In this document: piece by piece, positions 18,581-28,118 of the stretch
How the letters are laid out: every line of letters starts with the position of its first letter
How positions within the stretch are numbered: position 1 is the first letter of the stretch
NCBI RefSeq assembly: GCF_001542405.1
Contig: NZ_LNCD01000034.1
Coordinates: 62,001 to 126,000, forward strand
Direction: 5' to 3'
DNA: 64,000 bases
DNA from: Rhizobium altiplani
GTDB lineage: Bacteria; Pseudomonadota; Alphaproteobacteria; Rhizobiales; Rhizobiaceae
Translations under genes and position numbers: made by a program
The notes under the pieces: model-generated
What the model was told of the DNA's origin: nothing
Databases searched by the model: none
Seen by the model: the letters and a program-made list of their open reading frames with translations, nothing else

Positions 18581-19614
18581 TGCAGCGGGTTCTCCTGTAG
18601 CCAGTCGGCAAGGGCGGGATAAGGGCGGCCGTTGCGGCCGGGCGTTGCAGGCGCCATGCAGAGCGCGTTCAGTACCGCCTCCTGTGTGGTTTCAGCGGCA
18701 GCGCGGAAGGCGGTGTCGATGAACGCGTCGGAAAGCCGGTCCTGGGCGGTAATGGGTGACGCCGGTTCATGATCGACCGGATCGGCGGTGGTGAAGCACA
18801 GGCAGATATCGCCGCTACCATTGCCCCAGAAGGCACCGAGTCGCGCCAGCCCCGCACCGCCGCGTTTGGCGACGCGCTGCAGCTGGCGATCGCCGAGCGG
18901 CAAATCCGTCGCCATAACGACGATGACGGAGCCCCGCTCCGGGCTGGCTGGACGGCGAGGATCCGGACGGCGACCATCGGGCAGAATGAGATCGCCGGCA
19001 GCGCCGAAATTGGCAAGAACCAGTGTTCCCAAGGTGAAATCACGCTTCGCAATCCGCAGTCGCCGCGACGCGGTACCAATGCCAGCCTTGAAGCCGAACG
19101 CCGTCATGCCGGATCCGGCTCCGACCGCACCCTGCTCCACCTCACCCGTCCGTGCGTCGTCAAGCGCCGCACAGGCGTCGGCGGGCGTTACCGCCATGGC
19201 CTGGATGTCGCTGATGCTACCGTCATTGCATTCGAAGACGAGGCCATTGACCGTTGAGGTCTTGCGCCCGATGGCCGGATTTGCCGCGATCGCACGGCGA
19301 ATCAGCGCTTCGGTACAGGCGGCCACACCAAACGTATTGGTCAGGAGAATCGGTGTCTCGATCGTGCCGAGTTCGGCGACCTGCATCAGTCCCGCCGACT
19401 TGCCGAAGCCGTTTATCACCTCGACCGCCGCACGCGGCTTCCTGCGAAAGATGTCGCCTGGATGAGGAACAATGGCGGTTACGCCCGTATGAATGCCTTC
19501 GGCGCGGAGCGAGCGGTGCCCAACCGCCACGCCAGGCACATCGGTAATGGCGTTTTCCGGTCCGGGAGCCATCGCTCCCTCCACTATCAGTCCGAGTTCC
19601 CGCGCTGTTTTCAT
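18577..19614 (-). CDS. P1 family aminopeptidase (DmpA/BapA type)
   Basis: 345-residue N-terminal-nucleophile-like autoprocessing aminopeptidase. The self-cleavage Gly-Ser is visible at 228-229 (PERGSVIVVMATDLPL), so Ser229 should become the N-terminal nucleophile of the beta chain. ITDVPGVAVGH near the N-terminus and GSGMTAFGFKAGIGTASR are family signatures. DmpA-type enzymes remove L- or D-N-terminal residues, and BapA-type enzymes cleave beta-peptides; sequence alone does not separate these. It is the middle gene of a three-gene operon, between the aminotransferase (15 bases away) and the M55 peptidase (overlapping). Confidence 0.9.
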   Translation of the reverse strand: MKTARELGLIVEGAMAPGPENAITDVPGVAVGHRSLRAEGIHTGVTAIVPHPGDIFRRKPRAAVEVINGFGKSAGLMQVAELGTIETPILLTNTFGVAACTEALIRRAIAANPAIGRKTSTVNGLVFECNDGSISDIQAMAVTPADACAALDDARTGEVEQGAVGAGSGMTAFGFKAGIGTASRRLRIAKRDFTLGTLVLANFGAAGDLILPDGRRPDPRRPASPERGSVIVVMATDLPLGDRQLQRVAKRGGAGLARLGAFWGNGSGDICLCFTTADPVDHEPASPITAQDRLSDAFIDTAFRAAAETTQEAVLNALCMAPATPGRNGRPYPALADWLQENPLQ

Positions 19615-19628
19615 CTCTGTTCTCTCGT

Positions 19629-20480
19629 CTATGCCTTAACGCCAGCCGCCTCCAGATAGAGCGTCTGGAGGTGACGCGTCATCGGGCCAGGCTTGCCGTC
19701 TCCGATCGACTTGTCGGCAATGCGCACGACCGGCATGACCAGGCTCGAGGCTGAGGTCTGGAACGCTTCGGCGGCGCCCTGTGCTTCCTCGGGCGTAAAG
19801 GCACGCTCTTCGAAGAGCAATCCCTGTTCGGCACATAAACGTGCAACGGCGCGCTGCGTGCAGCCCGGCAGCGTGGCACGGGAAGCGGGACGGGTGAGGA
19901 TTCGTCGATCCGCGGTGATGATATGCGCAGTCGAAGACGCGCCTTCCGTCACCAGCCCGTCCTCGACCAGCCAGACATCGTCGAAGCCTCGCGCGCGTGC
20001 AGCCTGTTTGGCCATGACCTGTGCGAGCAGCATTGCCGTCTTGATGTCCCGCCTCTGCCAGCGCTGATCCGGAGCCAGGTCGACGGAGATTCCGTCGCGC
20101 TGCGCCGCGGTTCCCGTAAGCCGCTTCGCCTGGGTGAAGCCGACGAGCTTCGGCTCCATCTTGTCGCTGTACAGGAAGTCGCGATCAGCCTCGCCGCGCG
20201 AAACCTGAAGATAGACTGTGCCGTGCTGCAGGTCATTGCGTTCGATCAGCTCCAACTGGATCGAGACGATGCGATCCAGTGACAAGGCCAGGGGAATGTT
20301 CATCTCCTTCAGAGAACGGGCGAACCGAGCCAGATGCAGATCGTTGTCGATCATCCGGCCATCAATCACGGCCGTGACCTCGTAGACCGCGTCGCCGAAC
20401 AGGAAGCCGCGATCGAAAAGACTGATGCGCGCCTCCTCCTCGGGGACGAAAGACCCGTGAACAAAGACGATCCTGCTCAT
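19629..20480 (-). CDS. dat: D-amino-acid aminotransferase (class IV PLP)
   Basis: 283-residue fold-type IV transaminase. RGFLFGDAVYEVT matches the D-alanine transaminase N-terminus, RRDIKTAML at 143-151 contains the PLP-binding Lys147, and EGASSTAHIIT and LPGCTQRAV bind the cofactor phosphate. D-alanine transaminases transfer the amino group from D-Ala to 2-oxoglutarate, giving pyruvate and D-Glu. ATG 20480 has GAGGG upstream, and the 21 residues before it in the longer frame do not match the family. As the first gene of the operon with two aminopeptidases, it would consume the D-amino acids they release. A branched-chain or D-specific relative is possible. Confidence 0.85.
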   Translation of the reverse strand: MSRIVFVHGSFVPEEEARISLFDRGFLFGDAVYEVTAVIDGRMIDNDLHLARFARSLKEMNIPLALSLDRIVSIQLELIERNDLQHGTVYLQVSRGEADRDFLYSDKMEPKLVGFTQAKRLTGTAAQRDGISVDLAPDQRWQRRDIKTAMLLAQVMAKQAARARGFDDVWLVEDGLVTEGASSTAHIITADRRILTRPASRATLPGCTQRAVARLCAEQGLLFEERAFTPEEAQGAAEAFQTSASSLVMPVVRIADKSIGDGKPGPMTRHLQTLYLEAAGVKA

Positions 20481-20541
20481 GCAACCCTCATTTCGACTGT
20501 TTGGCCCAGGCCGGCACATTGACGCTAACTTGCGCCGGCTG

Positions 20542-20570
20542 ACCAATTCAATTTCGGCAAAGGGTCATGC
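20542..20570 (-). promoter_or_regulatory. Putative LysR operator, copy 2 (dat operon promoter)
   Basis: This 29-base block matches 16713-16741 at about 21 positions, with CCAATTC, TTT, GGCA and TCATGC conserved in register. It is 62-90 bases upstream of the aminotransferase ATG. The inverted repeat is imperfect here (ACCAA-N7-TCGGC). Confidence 0.5.
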
Positions 20571-21037
20571 AGAAATAGCCTCGACTTTGGTTTGCAACAT
20601 CGCGCCTCGATGAGGGCCTGATGACTTCTCCCCTCCCCGCAATGAGAGCGCAATTCACGCGCTCGCAGCGAGCACCGGATAGCTTTCGTGCATCTGGGCC
20701 AGCGGCTCGTCTGATGTCAGCTGGCAATCGACAAGCCGTTATGTTCCGGGTGCCCGCGAGCGGTTTTTGGAACCCGATCTGGGCTGCAGAATTGGAGGAT
20801 CAGTGCCGACACGCGAAGCACCGAGATCGAGGCAAGCCTTGTCGCGGAGGCATCGGACCAAAGTCTGATCACACGCCAGGGTCACAGTTTGGCCCGATTC
20901 CGCCAGAATTTTCGCGCCTGCGTCGATACTTCAGTTCGTCTCGTCCGGGACGGCACAATCAGCAGCAATGCGAGCTGCAAGAATGCCATCGAGGAAGGCT
21001 CTCGCAAGGAGCGGGTCCCGATCGGCCAAGGAGATTC
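20571..21037. other. Gene-poor stretch before the acyltransferase gene
   Basis: About 470 bases without a convincing gene. Open frames exist in several registers but show no family-like motif and no good ribosome site. It presumably carries promoters for the divergent dat operon and the acyltransferase. Confidence 0.45.
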
Positions 21038-22225
21038 ATGTCTCGCGACCGGCAACTGGACGGACTTCGGACTCTCGCAGTCACAATGGTCCTCTATCAC
21101 CATTTCTTTGCGGTCAATGGATCAGTCCTGGGCCATCTCGGCGTACGCCTGTTCTTCGTCCTCAGCGGCTTTCTGATAACCCGGCTCCTGCTGGACGCAC
21201 GTTCCTTTGCCGACTACCAGCCGCGTGCGGCGCTGAAGGCATTCTACATTCGCCGCGCACTGCGCATATTTCCTCCTTACTTCGCGATGTTGGCCTTCAT
21301 ATGGTTTGTCAACCTTGAGGGCGCCCGGGGCAGCCTCAAGTGGCACGCGCTGTATCTGTCGAACTTCTGGTATGCGCTTCGAAACGAATGGACGCCCTGG
21401 GTGTTGTGTCACGCCTGGAGCTTGAGCATCGAGGAACAGTTCTATATCGCCTGGCCTCTGGTGATCCTGCTGGCTCCGCGCCGGCTGATTGCGTCTGTTT
21501 GCGTCGCCGTCATAGCGTTCTCGCTGGCCTATCGCCTCTATTGGCCATTTACGGGTACACCATCTCTGGCGCGAGACCTCCTTCCTCCAGCGTCCGTCGA
21601 TGCGCTGGTGGCCGGCGCTCTCCTTGCCGTCTACCGCAGGAAAACCGAGGCTTGGCCCCGGTGGATTGGGCCCCGATGGATTGGGCCCCGATGGATTGGG
21701 GTAAGTGTCGTGCCCTTAACCATAGCCTCGATCACGGTCCTGTGGTTGAAGTCGGTGTCCATGACACCGACCCTGGAATGGGTGACATGGATCGGCGGGG
21801 AAGTGTTCCCCCTCATCCCCCTCGTCATGCTGGTCGGGTGCTGCTCCTCGGGCATGCAGGGGGCATTCGGCCGGATGCTGGAAAGCCCGACGAATACGGC
21901 CATCGGACGTATGAGCTACGGGGTTTACCTATTTCATCCGGTTGTGCTGTCGCTGGTCGTCAAGGCTCAGTCCTGGATCCCGGTCAATGTCTCAGAGCAG
22001 GGGCCCGGTCGTTTTGTGGTTGCGACCGCAGCGACATTGATGCTGGCTTCGATTTCCTGGCTGGCATTCGAGAGGCCGCTCAACCAGCTCAAGCGCTATT
22101 TCCCCTACGTCAGCTCCGCCAGGCCGAGCACGCCGTCGTCCCGGCCGAGCATTGCCGGCGAGCGGGGGTATGAGGCTTCGGCCTATCGCCCGAGCTACGC
22201 CAACCCTGATGAACGCGGGAGCTGA
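21038..22225 (+). CDS. Acyltransferase 3 family membrane protein (OafA/YrhL type)
   Basis: 395-residue polytopic inner-membrane O-acyltransferase, probably acetylating or otherwise acylating a surface glycan. The start RQLDGLRTLAVTMVLYHH carries the family catalytic His region, FFVLSGFLITRLLL follows, and SIEEQFYIAWP is the other hallmark. Around ten TM segments are expected. ATG 21038 has AAGGAG 5 bases upstream. A 15-bp in-frame triplicate near the middle inserts RWIGP repeats (separate entry). A glycosyltransferase gene follows after 3 bases and an ABC exporter after that, so this is a three-gene glycan unit. Confidence 0.9.
   Translation: MSRDRQLDGLRTLAVTMVLYHHFFAVNGSVLGHLGVRLFFVLSGFLITRLLLDARSFADYQPRAALKAFYIRRALRIFPPYFAMLAFIWFVNLEGARGSLKWHALYLSNFWYALRNEWTPWVLCHAWSLSIEEQFYIAWPLVILLAPRRLIASVCVAVIAFSLAYRLYWPFTGTPSLARDLLPPASVDALVAGALLAVYRRKTEAWPRWIGPRWIGPRWIGVSVVPLTIASITVLWLKSVSMTPTLEWVTWIGGEVFPLIPLVMLVGCCSSGMQGAFGRMLESPTNTAIGRMSYGVYLFHPVVLSLVVKAQSWIPVNVSEQGPGRFVVATAATLMLASISWLAFERPLNQLKRYFPYVSSARPSTPSSRPSIAGERGYEASAYRPSYANPDERGS
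21656..21700 (+). repeat. Three 15-bp tandem repeats within the acyltransferase gene
   Basis: Three consecutive copies of CCCCGrTGGATTGGG, the first with G and the others with A at the variable base. They encode RWIGP RWIGP RWIG in a loop between membrane segments. Length is a multiple of 3, so copy number can change without frameshift. Confidence 0.9.
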
Positions 22226-22228
22226 AGG

Positions 22229-23332
22229 ATGTCTGATCCACTGATCTCCGTCGTGCTGCCGGTCTATAACGGTGAACCTCATGTTGCCGCCGCACTCGAA
22301 AGCATTCTGCGCCAGGACTACACCCGCTTCGAGGTCATCGCTCTTGACGACGGATCGACCGATGGCTCGCTGGCGGTCCTCCAACGATATCAAAACGCCG
22401 ACAATCGCATCCGGATCGTCTCGCGGGAAAATCGTGGGCTGATTGCGACGCTGAATGAGGGAATAGCCTTGGCGAAAGGCGATCTCATCGCCAGAATGGA
22501 TGCGGACGATATTTCCTACCCGTCGCGCTTCTCGCGTCAGGTCGCGCTCTTTGCCCGACAGCCTCAGCTCGCCATCAGCGGCACCGGCATCGATCAGCTT
22601 CTCGGCAACCGGGTGGTCCGCGGCAGGCCAAATCCAATCTATCAGACCGGCGATTGGCACATCTTGTCGATGTTTTTTACCATCTTCTTGCATTCGACAG
22701 TGATGTACAACCGCAATGTCATTCCCGAAGACATGCTGGTGTACGATGCAGGCTATGTCCATGCCGAGGATTTCGATCTCTTCGGACGCATTGCACGGCA
22801 ATTTCCAGCAGCGATGATCGATGAGAGCCTGGTCGCCTATCGCATTCATAGCGACAGCGTCTCAAGCAGGCACAAGCGGCAAATGCGGCGAACCCACCTG
22901 AAGATCGTGGCCGAGAACCTTGAACGACAGTCTCTCTGCGACGATCCCGGCGCCCTTCACGATATTGGTGCTGCCGTCACCCATGACACCGTGCGCCGCG
23001 CTGCGGATTGCATACTCACGATCGAAAGAAAAATCGCCGAGCAGGCAGGCCGCGCGTCCTCGAGTTATGCGCATGGAACCTTGTGCTTCTTCTATTTCCT
23101 CTATCAGCTCATTATCGATGAGCAGCGCCCGGAGCTGACACACGCCTTTCTCACGCAGACGGGAAAGTGGCGGCTGATCCGGCGTCGAGAGCGATACGGC
23201 CTTCTTTCCGCCGCTTATGCACCGTGGCTGTGCCGTTTCTCGGACGGTGCAACCCGGCGCATGGATCTCATGACGCGGTACTATCAATCGGTGCCCGCCA
23301 AGTCCGTACAGCCGCTTCAGGGGCTAGCATGA
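22229..23332 (+). CDS. Family 2 glycosyltransferase
   Basis: 367-residue GT-A fold inverting glycosyltransferase. ISVVLPVYNGEPHVAAALES starts the nucleotide-sugar fold, with DDGSTDGS and the metal-binding ARMDADDIS (DxD) following, and AEDFDLFGRI as the catalytic-base region (ED). No TM segment is clear, so it probably acts at the cytosolic membrane face. ATG lies 3 bases after the acyltransferase stop with GAAGG upstream. The acceptor and sugar are unknown; it likely builds the glycan acylated by the upstream protein and exported by the ABC protein downstream. Confidence 0.92.
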   Translation: MSDPLISVVLPVYNGEPHVAAALESILRQDYTRFEVIALDDGSTDGSLAVLQRYQNADNRIRIVSRENRGLIATLNEGIALAKGDLIARMDADDISYPSRFSRQVALFARQPQLAISGTGIDQLLGNRVVRGRPNPIYQTGDWHILSMFFTIFLHSTVMYNRNVIPEDMLVYDAGYVHAEDFDLFGRIARQFPAAMIDESLVAYRIHSDSVSSRHKRQMRRTHLKIVAENLERQSLCDDPGALHDIGAAVTHDTVRRAADCILTIERKIAEQAGRASSSYAHGTLCFFYFLYQLIIDEQRPELTHAFLTQTGKWRLIRRRERYGLLSAAYAPWLCRFSDGATRRMDLMTRYYQSVPAKSVQPLQGLA

Positions 23333-23393
23333 TGGCCGGAAAGTATCGCGAATTCCCGCGCGCACGCGTTCATCACTTGCCGGGGTCACAGCC

Positions 23394-25178
23394 ATGCTAG
23401 AGTTCGCCAAGTTGAGCTTTCGGCTATTGCGTCAGGCACTCGGCCGGCGGGTCGGTCTGCTGGTGGTCGTCGTCATACTGGGACTAAGCACCGCCGTTCT
23501 CGAAGGTACGGGCATCGGTCTCATCATCCCAATGCTCAGCATTATCGCCGGCGGGGCGGAACCGTCGGGAATGGCGGGGCTCTCAGCGGTCTTTCAGCAA
23601 GTCGGTGCCGGGTTGGATGAGCGGGCAAGGCTGATTGTGATTGCCGCCGCCATCCTCGGATTGATCACCCTGAAGAATGTGCTCGCCTTCGCCAACGCTG
23701 TGCTCACCAATTTGATCTACGGCAGGGCCGGCCATGCCATGCGAAGCTCTCTTGCCCGCCAGCTTTTGACGGTTGGATACTCATTCTTCCTCCAGCAAAG
23801 TCCGGGGCGATTGCTCAACATCATATCAAACGAGTCCTGGCGTGCTTCGGACGCAATCCAGACCACACTTGCAGCGATCGTAAACGCATCGGCTGTGGTC
23901 ATTCTGCTCGCCTTTCTCCTGCTTCTTTCATGGCAGATGACGCTTGGCGTTGCACTTGGGCTGGTAATAATCCAGGCCCTGCACGCGCTTCTTTCAGCCA
24001 GCCTCAGAGCCCCGAGCCGCAAAGTCACGTCGTTCAACGGTGAACTTGCCGCCAAGATGCTTCATCTCGTTCACGCCGGGCGGCTTATCCGCGCCTTCGG
24101 ACAAGAACAGCGCGAGAAAGCAGTCTTCGATACCTCTTCGGATGCGGTCAGAGAGGCTGGCTTCGATCTCCAATCCCGCCAGGCGGTATTGCCGCCACTG
24201 ACAGAGGTGCTGCATTCGGCTCTCTTTTTGACTGTCGTCGTCAGTGCCTGGCTTTGGGGTATAAGCTTTCCTGTTATCGTGGCCTTCGTTGTCTTGCTTT
24301 ACAGGCTGCAGCCGCATGTTCGCGCGCTGCAAATGGCATGGAGCGCCGTGCAAGGCTGGAGCGGGTCCCTGGAAGAGGTCAGATGGTTACTGGATCCGTC
24401 CGACAAGCCGAACCCACCGGCAGGCGATGCTCCGGTTCAGGCCCTCCGTCAGCACATCAAATTCGATGGCGTGACGTTCAAGTATCCGGGCTCCGGCTCG
24501 CGACCCGTCGTGCTGCGCGCTGCGTCCTTCGATCTTCCCAAAGGTCATTCAACCGCCATAATTGGACGATCCGGCGCCGGAAAGACGACGATCGTCAATC
24601 TCCTATGTCGCTTTGTCGAACCTGACGGAGGAAACATTCTGGTCGACGGCACCCCACTCAATCAAATCGATCCGATGCAGTGGCGGGGACAAATTGCGCT
24701 CGCCAGCCAGGATCTCGAGCTGATTGACGGCACCATTCTCGAAAATATCACCTATGGCCACAGCGCTTCGCTTGAAGAGGTCAAGAACGCAGCCAGACTT
24801 GCTGAAGCGCACGAATTCATCGAGAAGCTGCCAGATGGATATGAGACCGTTGTCGGCTACCGGGGAGCCACCGTTTCGGCGGGACAGCGACAGCGCATCG
24901 CGCTGGCAAGGGCCCTGGTGCGCGATCCGGAAATCCTCATTCTGGACGAGGCCACGAATGCAATGGACGGACTGTCGGAGGCGGCGATTGTCGAAACCTT
25001 GAAATCAAGAGCCGGTCGGCGCACGACAATCGTCATCAGCCATCATCGCAGCACCATCTCGTTCTGCGACGAAGTCGTCATACTTCAAGATGGCCGCGTC
25101 AAGAACCAGACCTCCTTTGCCAAGATCGCGACATTGAGCATGGACCAGCTCTACGAGCTTGAAAAGGCTTCCTCTTAG
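23394..25178 (+). CDS. ABC exporter, fused membrane and ATPase domains (MsbA/PglK-like)
   Basis: 594-residue half-transporter that works as a homodimer. Residues ~1-330 hold six TM helices, the first around LLVVVVILGLSTAVLEGTG. The ATPase domain begins at ~360: Walker A GRSGAGKTT, Q-loop ASQDLEL, signature VSAGQRQRIALA (SAGQ in place of SGGQ), Walker B ILILDEATNAMD and switch His VISHHRS. It resembles lipid-linked oligosaccharide flippases. It follows the glycosyltransferase gene by 61 bases, so its cargo is probably the glycolipid made by the two preceding genes. Confidence 0.9.
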   Translation: MLEFAKLSFRLLRQALGRRVGLLVVVVILGLSTAVLEGTGIGLIIPMLSIIAGGAEPSGMAGLSAVFQQVGAGLDERARLIVIAAAILGLITLKNVLAFANAVLTNLIYGRAGHAMRSSLARQLLTVGYSFFLQQSPGRLLNIISNESWRASDAIQTTLAAIVNASAVVILLAFLLLLSWQMTLGVALGLVIIQALHALLSASLRAPSRKVTSFNGELAAKMLHLVHAGRLIRAFGQEQREKAVFDTSSDAVREAGFDLQSRQAVLPPLTEVLHSALFLTVVVSAWLWGISFPVIVAFVVLLYRLQPHVRALQMAWSAVQGWSGSLEEVRWLLDPSDKPNPPAGDAPVQALRQHIKFDGVTFKYPGSGSRPVVLRAASFDLPKGHSTAIIGRSGAGKTTIVNLLCRFVEPDGGNILVDGTPLNQIDPMQWRGQIALASQDLELIDGTILENITYGHSASLEEVKNAARLAEAHEFIEKLPDGYETVVGYRGATVSAGQRQRIALARALVRDPEILILDEATNAMDGLSEAAIVETLKSRAGRRTTIVISHHRSTISFCDEVVILQDGRVKNQTSFAKIATLSMDQLYELEKASS

Positions 25179-25290
25179 GTGTTGGCGCATGCCCACCACC
25201 GCGGCCAGCAGGTCACCAGAAGCTCGCATTCCCCGATAACGTCGCCAGTGGACGGTCTCCACCAAAGGCGAACCATCCTATGGCTTCCGA

Positions 25291-26568
25291 TCAAGGATTG
25301 AGCGGCGGAAGCACGGGGGACGCGTCCAGGCGCGCTGGTCGGCGGTAGTCAACGACCGCGGCCAGTCGCTCCCTGTCGATTTCAGCACGCCCCGATCGGA
25401 ACAGCTTTTGAGAAAGAATGTCGACCTGGCGCTGTAGGTCGGCGGGGCCGAAACGAACCCATTCCTCCAGCGTGCCATTCCCCAGACTTCGGCTCCAGGT
25501 TTGGAGACCATTATAGATCTCTTGCTCGCTCCCCGAGCGGATGAGTTGGCGGAGCCGCTTCAAGCGGTAGCCGTGCGATGCCTGGTGTTTCAGGCCTGCA
25601 TTCTGCAGCAGACTGTTGATCACCGGCCAAAAGCGTAAGCCAGCCCACAACACTCCCATCGCCGCCAACAGCCCCATGATAGCCAGGGCGACTTTCTGTC
25701 TGATGACGTGGGGCGCCTGGCGTCGTACGTCATCCAGTACAGGCTTGATCGGCGTCATGGCGACGGCGGGAGCGACGGCAACCATTACCGACGGCAGCGA
25801 AGCGGATGTCTGCTCATGGCGCGCGATATCGAACCAATCATAGGAAACCGCAGGGATTGTAAACGACCCTTCCCTGTCCGCGGTGTACACATATGTTTCG
25901 GTTCGGCGGCTTGCCGTCTCGCGCCCGACGGGGATGCCGTCTTCGATCTTCGGTTGCTTCTGGTATTGACGCAGCCCCGAAACGGTCCCGCCCCCAACCG
26001 GGGGTATCATCATGGCTTGCGTGTTTTCCGCCGTCACCGTGATTGTTCTGACAAGAGCATCGCCGACCTTGAGCGACGGGGCGCTCGGGTCGAAAACCTG
26101 TTCGATCGTTAGATCGCTGGCTGCGAAGACAACCCTTTGCCCAGCGGCCCCGGATGCCTCTCCGGCGTTGAACGAAACAGAAGGCATTTTTACCGTTGCC
26201 TTTGTCGGCTTTCCATCGACCGAATAGCCCAACCCGATGTCGATCTCAGGCAGAACAAACTTTCCCGGCGCCTGCGGCACGACGGCATAGGATTTCCGAA
26301 TTCCGGAATATTGAACGCCGTCTTTGGTTTCACTGATGTTCTGCGTCCGCTCTTCTGGAAGAGTGACAAGAGCGTCTGGAACATCAAAAAGAGGAAACTG
26401 CGGAGGCGAGGTAAAGAAATCAGGCGCGAACACATCGACATCAACTCGCACCTGCTGCCCGGGCACTATGTTGCCGTTGTCTTCGACCGTGGCGCGCGCA
26501 AAGGGTTCCGCTCCCCAGGCCAGGGCCGGTAAAAGCAAAAGAAAGACACCCGGCAGAAACGTCATCAT
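25291..26568 (-). CDS. BatD-like membrane protein
   Basis: 425-residue protein with a signal peptide (ending ALAWGA), a large periplasmic beta-rich region with GQQVRVDVDVF and a single C-terminal TM near residues 290-310, followed by a ~110-residue cytosolic tail. This is the BatD arrangement seen in MoxR-VWA operons. ATG overlaps the stop of the BatB-like gene (ATGA), and it is the last gene of the operon. Function is unknown; Bat proteins are linked to envelope stress or oxidative tolerance in other bacteria. Confidence 0.8.
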   Translation of the reverse strand: MMTFLPGVFLLLLPALAWGAEPFARATVEDNGNIVPGQQVRVDVDVFAPDFFTSPPQFPLFDVPDALVTLPEERTQNISETKDGVQYSGIRKSYAVVPQAPGKFVLPEIDIGLGYSVDGKPTKATVKMPSVSFNAGEASGAAGQRVVFAASDLTIEQVFDPSAPSLKVGDALVRTITVTAENTQAMMIPPVGGGTVSGLRQYQKQPKIEDGIPVGRETASRRTETYVYTADREGSFTIPAVSYDWFDIARHEQTSASLPSVMVAVAPAVAMTPIKPVLDDVRRQAPHVIRQKVALAIMGLLAAMGVLWAGLRFWPVINSLLQNAGLKHQASHGYRLKRLRQLIRSGSEQEIYNGLQTWSRSLGNGTLEEWVRFGPADLQRQVDILSQKLFRSGRAEIDRERLAAVVDYRRPARLDASPVLPPLNP

Positions 26569-28118
26569 GGCTTGGTCTCACCCGCCTCGATGGCAAATTT
26601 TCGCGCCATGAGATCGGCGGGGCTCACCTGAATGTTCTTCATCCACATCTCCGACGTCTGTTCGACGGTCTGGACCTCGCCTGCCTTGCCCTTGTCGGCT
26701 TTATTGTCAAATTGAACGCTGTCGGGCTTCTCGTTCGGATCCTGCTGCTGCTCCTGCTCCTTGTCTTTCTGTATCTTCAGCAGTCGCTGCGCGATTGTCA
26801 GGTTTCCTTGCGCGTCGGACCAGTCCTTCCGTTTTTCCAAGGCCTTTTGGTAGGCCGAAACCGCCTCCTCCAGATCTCCCAGATGAAAGAACGCGTTTCC
26901 CTGATTGTACCAGCTCTCCGCGCTGTCGATCGACGCAAACGCATCGATGGCATCCTGATAGTGGCCGGCACGATAGAGCGCCGTCCCCTTCCACATGGGA
27001 TCGCGGAAGTGCGCGGAGGCCGATGCATAGTCTCCTCTCTCATACGCAAGACGGCCCTGCTGATCGGGTGTCAGCCAAAGGTCCATGAACCCGGCTGCTC
27101 CCGCGGACGAAGGTTGAAGCAGTTGAAAGCAGAGCCCGATCGCTGCGAACTTGACCAACCAGCCTCGCCGAAACGAAAGCGCTGATAGCGCCGCCGCCGG
27201 TGCGATGAACCACCATCCGACGTCGTGCCAGCGATCTCCCTGGGATGTCGTTTGTTGAGCGAAATTCGTCCTTACGCGCTGCCCGACCCACCTGATGTCG
27301 GTGTCATCGTCCGTCATCGTCGCGACATCCGCTCCAGCGTCATTCGCGAACTTCTTCAGAGCTTCCACATCCAACTTGGCATTGATCCGAGCGCCACCCG
27401 CGTCATTGACGAAGCTACCGTCGGAGCGCTTGACGACGCCACCCTCCGGGGTGCCGACACCGAGAATGACAATTGCGCTATGCAGCCCGTCGGACGCGAC
27501 TGTCGCTCGCGCCTCGACGCCGTCGGTAACGAGGAGGGTTGTTCCGGGAGCTCCATCCCGTTGAAGCAGCCCATCCGCGAGTTTCAGGGCCGCAGGGGTA
27601 TTCCTACCGGACTTTGGCATAATGTCTGTGGCGAGCGCATCGGTATAGGTCTCGATGAGGTCGGTGTCATCGGTCAGAGGGACCACCAGGTGCGCCGTAC
27701 CCGCGTAGGCGACGACAGCAGTTCGTGCGCCATTCCGGCCAGCCAGAATGTCGTGGATCTTCAGCTTGACCCGTTCAAGCCTGCTGGGGGAGACGTCGAT
27801 GGCGTCCATCGTCGGCGAAAGATCAATGGCAATGACCAGGGAAGCCGTGTCGGCAACGAAGGGAGGGGCTTCGCGTTTCCAGGTCGGTCCGGCAGCGCCT
27901 AACACCGCTATCGAAATCACGGCGGCCAACATCCAGGCTGGCATATACCGACGTCGCCCGTCGGGCTCGATCACGAGGCTGTCGAGCAGGTGCGGCGCGA
28001 TCATGCCCTTCCAGCGATTGCGAATATCTCCTGAACGGGATGCCATCCAGACGATTGCCGGCGGCGCCAGAAGAGCGAGCAGCCACAGAGGGCGCAGGAA
28101 ATGAAAGTCGGAGATCAT
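26565..28118 (-). CDS. BatB/BatC-like VWA-TPR membrane protein
   Basis: 517 residues combining a BatB part (TM near 10-28 and 60-80, VWA domain ~90-290, TM ~310-345) and a BatC part (TPR repeats ~365-470, then a Lys/Glu/Gln-rich tail). The VWA metal site reads IAIDLSPTMD, so the last Ser of DxSxS is Thr. BatB and BatC are separate in many genomes and fused here. Overlaps of 4 bases on both sides place it tightly in the operon. Confidence 0.85.
   Translation of the reverse strand: MISDFHFLRPLWLLALLAPPAIVWMASRSGDIRNRWKGMIAPHLLDSLVIEPDGRRRYMPAWMLAAVISIAVLGAAGPTWKREAPPFVADTASLVIAIDLSPTMDAIDVSPSRLERVKLKIHDILAGRNGARTAVVAYAGTAHLVVPLTDDTDLIETYTDALATDIMPKSGRNTPAALKLADGLLQRDGAPGTTLLVTDGVEARATVASDGLHSAIVILGVGTPEGGVVKRSDGSFVNDAGGARINAKLDVEALKKFANDAGADVATMTDDDTDIRWVGQRVRTNFAQQTTSQGDRWHDVGWWFIAPAAALSALSFRRGWLVKFAAIGLCFQLLQPSSAGAAGFMDLWLTPDQQGRLAYERGDYASASAHFRDPMWKGTALYRAGHYQDAIDAFASIDSAESWYNQGNAFFHLGDLEEAVSAYQKALEKRKDWSDAQGNLTIAQRLLKIQKDKEQEQQQDPNEKPDSVQFDNKADKGKAGEVQTVEQTSEMWMKNIQVSPADLMARKFAIEAGETKP

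Noticed and set aside
17855..18622. 255-codon plus-strand frame over the M55 peptidase gene
   Set aside because: The M55 reading has all metal ligands; the plus-strand frame has none.
21656..21700. CRISPR-like or mobile repeat
   Set aside because: The units are directly adjacent with no spacers and lie in frame within a gene.
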